Origin: Paenibacillus lacisoli
GTDB taxonomy: Bacteria; Bacillota; Bacilli; Paenibacillales; Paenibacillaceae
Assembly: GCF_030580655.1 (NCBI RefSeq)
Contig: NZ_JAUQTB010000002.1
Span: forward strand, 496,001-560,000
Length of the DNA stretch: 64,000 nt
Reading direction: 5' to 3'
Part shown: piece after piece, positions 61,056 to 64,000 of the stretch
Numbering within the stretch: the stretch's first letter is position 1
Layout: every line of letters starts with the position of its first letter
Position numbers and translations under genes: made by a program
Notes under the pieces: generated by a model
What the model was told of the DNA's origin: nothing
The model's input: only the letters and a program-made list of their open reading frames with translations
Databases searched by the model: none

Positions 61056-62174
61056 CTAGCGGATCATCCCCGTATATTTAATCCTAACATCGCTATGAAC
61101 TTTGAATGTTAATGTTTTCTCAATTTCCTGCCACTGCTGCCATTCGGTTTCATTGTTCCAATGGTGGGCTGTATACCTCAGCCCCCAGCAGAGCGGGTCT
61201 GTCTTGCTCTTGTGAATTTTGTTTAGCACTTTCTCCACCTGTTCGTCCAGCTGTTCTCCGGCCGCCTGCGAAACTTTGTGCAGCTCCTGCTCTGTCACGA
61301 CAGCCCCTTCCTCATTCTCCTCCATAACTCCCCTGATTTTAAGATGATAGTTGAGAGAAGAAGCTTCGTCTTTGCTTCGTTTAAGATTGTACGAGGCCTG
61401 CGACCGCTCGATCATATACGAGAAGTTCGTGCCGTTCACCTTGGCCTCCAGACTGGTTTTCAAGTTTTTATTATTTAGGAGATTGTAGATTCGGGTTTCC
61501 GAAGGATTCAGTTCTTCTACGGCACGTTCCTTGTTGAACAGATAGGATTTATCAATTTCGAGCTGATCCTTGCCCCTGGCTTCGACTATGGACATAATGG
61601 GATCACTTCCGCGCTCCATCAAGGTCCGCTCTAACCTGTAGGAAAACATGGGCGGCACGATATAAGGGGACTCCGTGCCATCCATGCTCAGCGCCAGCAG
61701 CAGCGAATTGCCCGGCAGTCGTTCTGTCACAGGCTGAACCTTTAATACTTCCTTGGCCGTTGGCCGGGCTACTGCATTATATATAAGAAGCTGTATGTCT
61801 CTTCGCCGCAGCATCCAGTCCGAGGTCTGCAGGATCCCCTGACGCGCATAACTTTCCCCGTACAGCATGACCTTGCAGTGGCCGAAGTCCAGTTCCTTGT
61901 CTGTGCGTGATTTCATAATCCGGATCGCTTCACCGATCGTATCGGACTCTTCGGTCAGAATCAGTATCTTTTCCTCAGCCTGCTTCGGATCCCCAAGCGG
62001 TACTGCCGCTTTGACCGTGACACTCACACGGGTCGGACTCCCCTCCACCTTGTCCACTCCCATCGCAACAACGAACAGACGCAGATCAAGATCCTTGAAT
62101 TTACACCCCGACAGGGGTATAACGAGGGCAATGATTGTAAGCATACACCAGACTGCTCTCCTGGCTCTTCTCAT
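61056..62174 (-). CDS. gerKC: Ger(x)C spore germination lipoprotein
   Basis: C subunit of a germinant receptor, 372 aa. Signal with lipobox LSGC (Cys about 24), then RLFVVAMGVDKVEGSPTRVS and the GerAC C-terminal domain. It ends with the usual KVLNKIHKSKTDPLCWG segment. Its ATG overlaps the gerKB stop (62171-62174). Whether the cluster is GerK or another GerA-family receptor cannot be decided from one locus. Confidence 0.88.
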   Translation of the reverse strand: MRRARRAVWCMLTIIALVIPLSGCKFKDLDLRLFVVAMGVDKVEGSPTRVSVTVKAAVPLGDPKQAEEKILILTEESDTIGEAIRIMKSRTDKELDFGHCKVMLYGESYARQGILQTSDWMLRRRDIQLLIYNAVARPTAKEVLKVQPVTERLPGNSLLLALSMDGTESPYIVPPMFSYRLERTLMERGSDPIMSIVEARGKDQLEIDKSYLFNKERAVEELNPSETRIYNLLNNKNLKTSLEAKVNGTNFSYMIERSQASYNLKRSKDEASSLNYHLKIRGVMEENEEGAVVTEQELHKVSQAAGEQLDEQVEKVLNKIHKSKTDPLCWGLRYTAHHWNNETEWQQWQEIEKTLTFKVHSDVRIKYTGMIR

Positions 62175-63277
62175 GATGCGCGAGGCCTCCGCCGTCTGAA
62201 CAGCCGATAGGCCGTAAATACACAGGTGATGAGGATGGCCTCAGCGCAGAAACGAATATCCATAAACCACAAACCGATCCGGTCCATAGAATACTGATCT
62301 AGGTTCTGGGCGTATAATGCGCCAACAGCAAACAAAACAAGCAGCACCATTTCCAGTCTGAATCTGGACTTGCCCGTTCTCATCGCGGGCAGCGCCCCTT
62401 TGAAGAACACCATCGCACAGTGCCAATGCACAATGCAGCTGATCAACGCCAGCGAGAGGTAAGTGAAATAGAACATAAACAGCACCCGTTCAACAATAAA
62501 ATTTTTGGTCCTCAGCACATCCGCCGTAGAGAACCATGGGTAGACATGCCGGGTCACCCCCATCGTTCCATGCATACCGACCGGAACCAGAAAGGTAATC
62601 AATAAGACGACCAATCCGGAAAGACCGAGAAACCAGTAATGTCTAACTTTAATTGCTTTGAATGCCTTGTTGAAGATAACCAGATTCAGGTACCCGGAGA
62701 AAATAAATGTACCTGTTGCGATCCCCTGAAAGGAGGGGGCCTCCCAGCTGTAGGTAATAATTTGCATTACTGCATCCCAGCTGAAGGAAGGGTTAAGCAG
62801 CGCTTTGGCCAGCACGTATATAATGATCGGTACATTGAGGATAATAAGCACCTCCAGGCCGTATAGAATGGATTCCGCAGTCGCCCGGATGCACAGACCG
62901 ACCAGAACCAGGAAACCCAGCATAATAAAGAAAGGCTGGACATCAGAGCTGATATACCGCAGCGTAACATCGACAAAGGACAACAGCGTGACCAAGCCTG
63001 CAGAATACCACAGCAAACCGTGCAGGATGAGCAGAAAGCTTGCAATGCTTCTTTTGAAATTGGCATTGAATATTTGCGGCAGGTCCTCGCCAGGGAACTT
63101 GCTCATCAGCTTGACCAGCATAAAGGTAAAGGCGACCCCAATCGGAATGGACGCCAGGATCGCCATGATAGCACCGCTGAACCGCTCATTAATTAAGCCC
63201 CGCGGAACGAAATTGATAATATTGATCAAGGCGTTAATGAGAAACAGGTAATAGAAATAGTAATTATGTTTAACCAT
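62171..63277 (-). CDS. gerKB: GerAB/GerKB-type germinant receptor permease subunit
   Basis: About 368 aa, ten membrane helices of the APC-like spore-permease family. MVKHNYYFYYLFLINALINI at the start and FVPRGLINERFSGAIMAIL follow the family. ATG at 63277 has GGGGAGG upstream; the outer frame to 63328 overlaps gerKA. It overlaps gerKA by 8 nt and gerKC by 4 nt, so all three are coupled. In the spore inner membrane this subunit binds the germinant. Confidence 0.9.
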   Translation of the reverse strand: MVKHNYYFYYLFLINALINIINFVPRGLINERFSGAIMAILASIPIGVAFTFMLVKLMSKFPGEDLPQIFNANFKRSIASFLLILHGLLWYSAGLVTLLSFVDVTLRYISSDVQPFFIMLGFLVLVGLCIRATAESILYGLEVLIILNVPIIIYVLAKALLNPSFSWDAVMQIITYSWEAPSFQGIATGTFIFSGYLNLVIFNKAFKAIKVRHYWFLGLSGLVVLLITFLVPVGMHGTMGVTRHVYPWFSTADVLRTKNFIVERVLFMFYFTYLSLALISCIVHWHCAMVFFKGALPAMRTGKSRFRLEMVLLVLFAVGALYAQNLDQYSMDRIGLWFMDIRFCAEAILITCVFTAYRLFRRRRPRAS

Positions 63278-64000
63278 TCCGCTTTCCTCCCCGCGATGCC
63301 TTCGGCAGAAATAAGCTGTCCAGCGCAAAGATCCGGAAGTAGGGCTTGCCGAAGCTGCGGAGGCTGGAAAGAAACATAATCAGCCCCACCAGGCCGCCGA
63401 CGACCCCAAGCAATCCATAGATCGCTGCCAGGAAAACGAGAACATATTTCAGAATCCGTACCGTGAAGCCCATCATGTTGAGCGGAATGACAAAATTTGA
63501 AATGGCGACCACCGAGACGAGAATGATCATAATATTGCTGACCAGACCCGCTTCCGTTGCTGCCGTACCGAGAATCAGGCCGCCGACCGTCGTTGCAGTG
63601 GAGCCGATCGCCTTGGGAAGCCTTAAGCTCGCTTCGGTCAGACATTCCATCATAAAGAGCATGAACAGCACTTCAACATAGGAAGGATACGGAACCGTTG
63701 CACGGCTGCCCGCTACCAGCAGGGCAATCTGGATTTTCCAAACTTCCGAATTATATGAGGTAAAGGCTACATAAATGGAGGGCAGCATCACTGTCAACAT
63801 CAGTCCAATGTATCGGATGGTTTTCAGAAACCAGCCTACCGGCTTCACCTGCAGCTTATCGTCCATCGCCGTAAAGAAGTCACTAAATATGACCGGGAGA
63901 ATAACGGCATACCCTGCCGTATCCACCAGCACGATCACTTTGCCTTCAGATAGGTTAAAGACCGCGCGGTCAGGACGTTCGGTTACTATCGTTGTTGGAA
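63270..64000 (-). CDS. gerKA: GerAA/GerKA-type germinant receptor subunit, 5' part outside the window
   Basis: Partial: the frame stays open to the window end, with codons upstream of 63938 reading TERPDRAVFNLSEGKVIVLV, the usual GerA segment. Visible are four or five membrane helices and LLVAGSRATVPYPSYVEVLF, LPKAIGSTATTVGGLILG. The N-terminal hydrophilic domain is missing. First gene of the A-B-C operon. Confidence 0.9.
   Translation of the reverse strand, partial: PTTIVTERPDRAVFNLSEGKVIVLVDTAGYAVILPVIFSDFFTAMDDKLQVKPVGWFLKTIRYIGLMLTVMLPSIYVAFTSYNSEVWKIQIALLVAGSRATVPYPSYVEVLFMLFMMECLTEASLRLPKAIGSTATTVGGLILGTAATEAGLVSNIMIILVSVVAISNFVIPLNMMGFTVRILKYVLVFLAAIYGLLGVVGGLVGLIMFLSSLRSFGKPYFRIFALDSLFLPKASRGGKRNG

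Overview
The window looks like chromosomal DNA of a spore-forming Firmicute of the Paenibacillus type. The evidence is mid-range GC, strong AAGGAGG-type ribosome sites, frequent TTG starts, a GerK-type germinant-receptor operon, a YjcZ-type sporulation peptide, a tetraprenyl-beta-curcumene synthase next to pfkA, and Bacillus-style housekeeping genes. No prophage, insertion sequence, CRISPR array or defence island was seen. Most of the window is core or clade-conserved genome, so the less ordinary signals lie in intergenic RNA and DNA structure, in small genes and in unusual domain versions.

Layout: 1-6.6 kb holds a ferredoxin, DNA polymerase IV, citramalate synthase, a TlpA-like thioredoxin, a JAMM peptidase, a DnaQ-like exonuclease and a GlnD-like (DUF294) nucleotidyltransferase. 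The nucleotidyltransferase and exonuclease follow the ammonium transporter amtB (6.6-8.0 kb) on the same strand. 8.3-13.8 kb holds MerR, YugP, a GltC-like LysR regulator, rhomboid, tpx, DUF1499, a 6S-RNA-like gene, DUF624 and YjcZ. 13.8-24 kb holds the DEAD-box helicase cshA, YitT, a DUF4015 glycosidase-like protein, a MATE pump, ytpB-pfkA (translationally coupled), an MFS protein and a cold-shock protein. 24-34.8 kb holds two small genes, oligoendopeptidase F with two plausible starts, LapA, an M42 peptidase, a DUF92-TetR-ABC-F run and a CapA-GDPD-FAH run. 34.9-45 kb holds hemE-hemH, an MFS drug-efflux gene with a structured leader, an O-methyltransferase, a THUMP RNA methyltransferase, a cysteine-less IscA-like protein beside a cysteine-rich DUF1450 protein, an M14/LysM endopeptidase, glutamate racemase and YtxH.

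45-52.5 kb holds a five-gene operon: a newly read 57-aa gene, Dabb, YutE, DUF4261 and a SufR-like regulator. It is followed by a regulator made of two equal HTH repeats behind a structured leader, tRNA-Leu(CAG), and the carboxyspermidine route to spermidine (a CASDH-type dehydrogenase and nspC). 53-64 kb holds an AlaX-type editing protein, an alpha/beta-hydrolase fused to a membrane domain, a glycerol-to-DHAP module (gldA and fused dhaK-dhaL, divergent from a PocR-AraC regulator, with a cre-like site) and gerKA-KB-KC, cut by the window end.

All calls come from reading the sequence and recalling family features. No database search, folding program or expression data was used.
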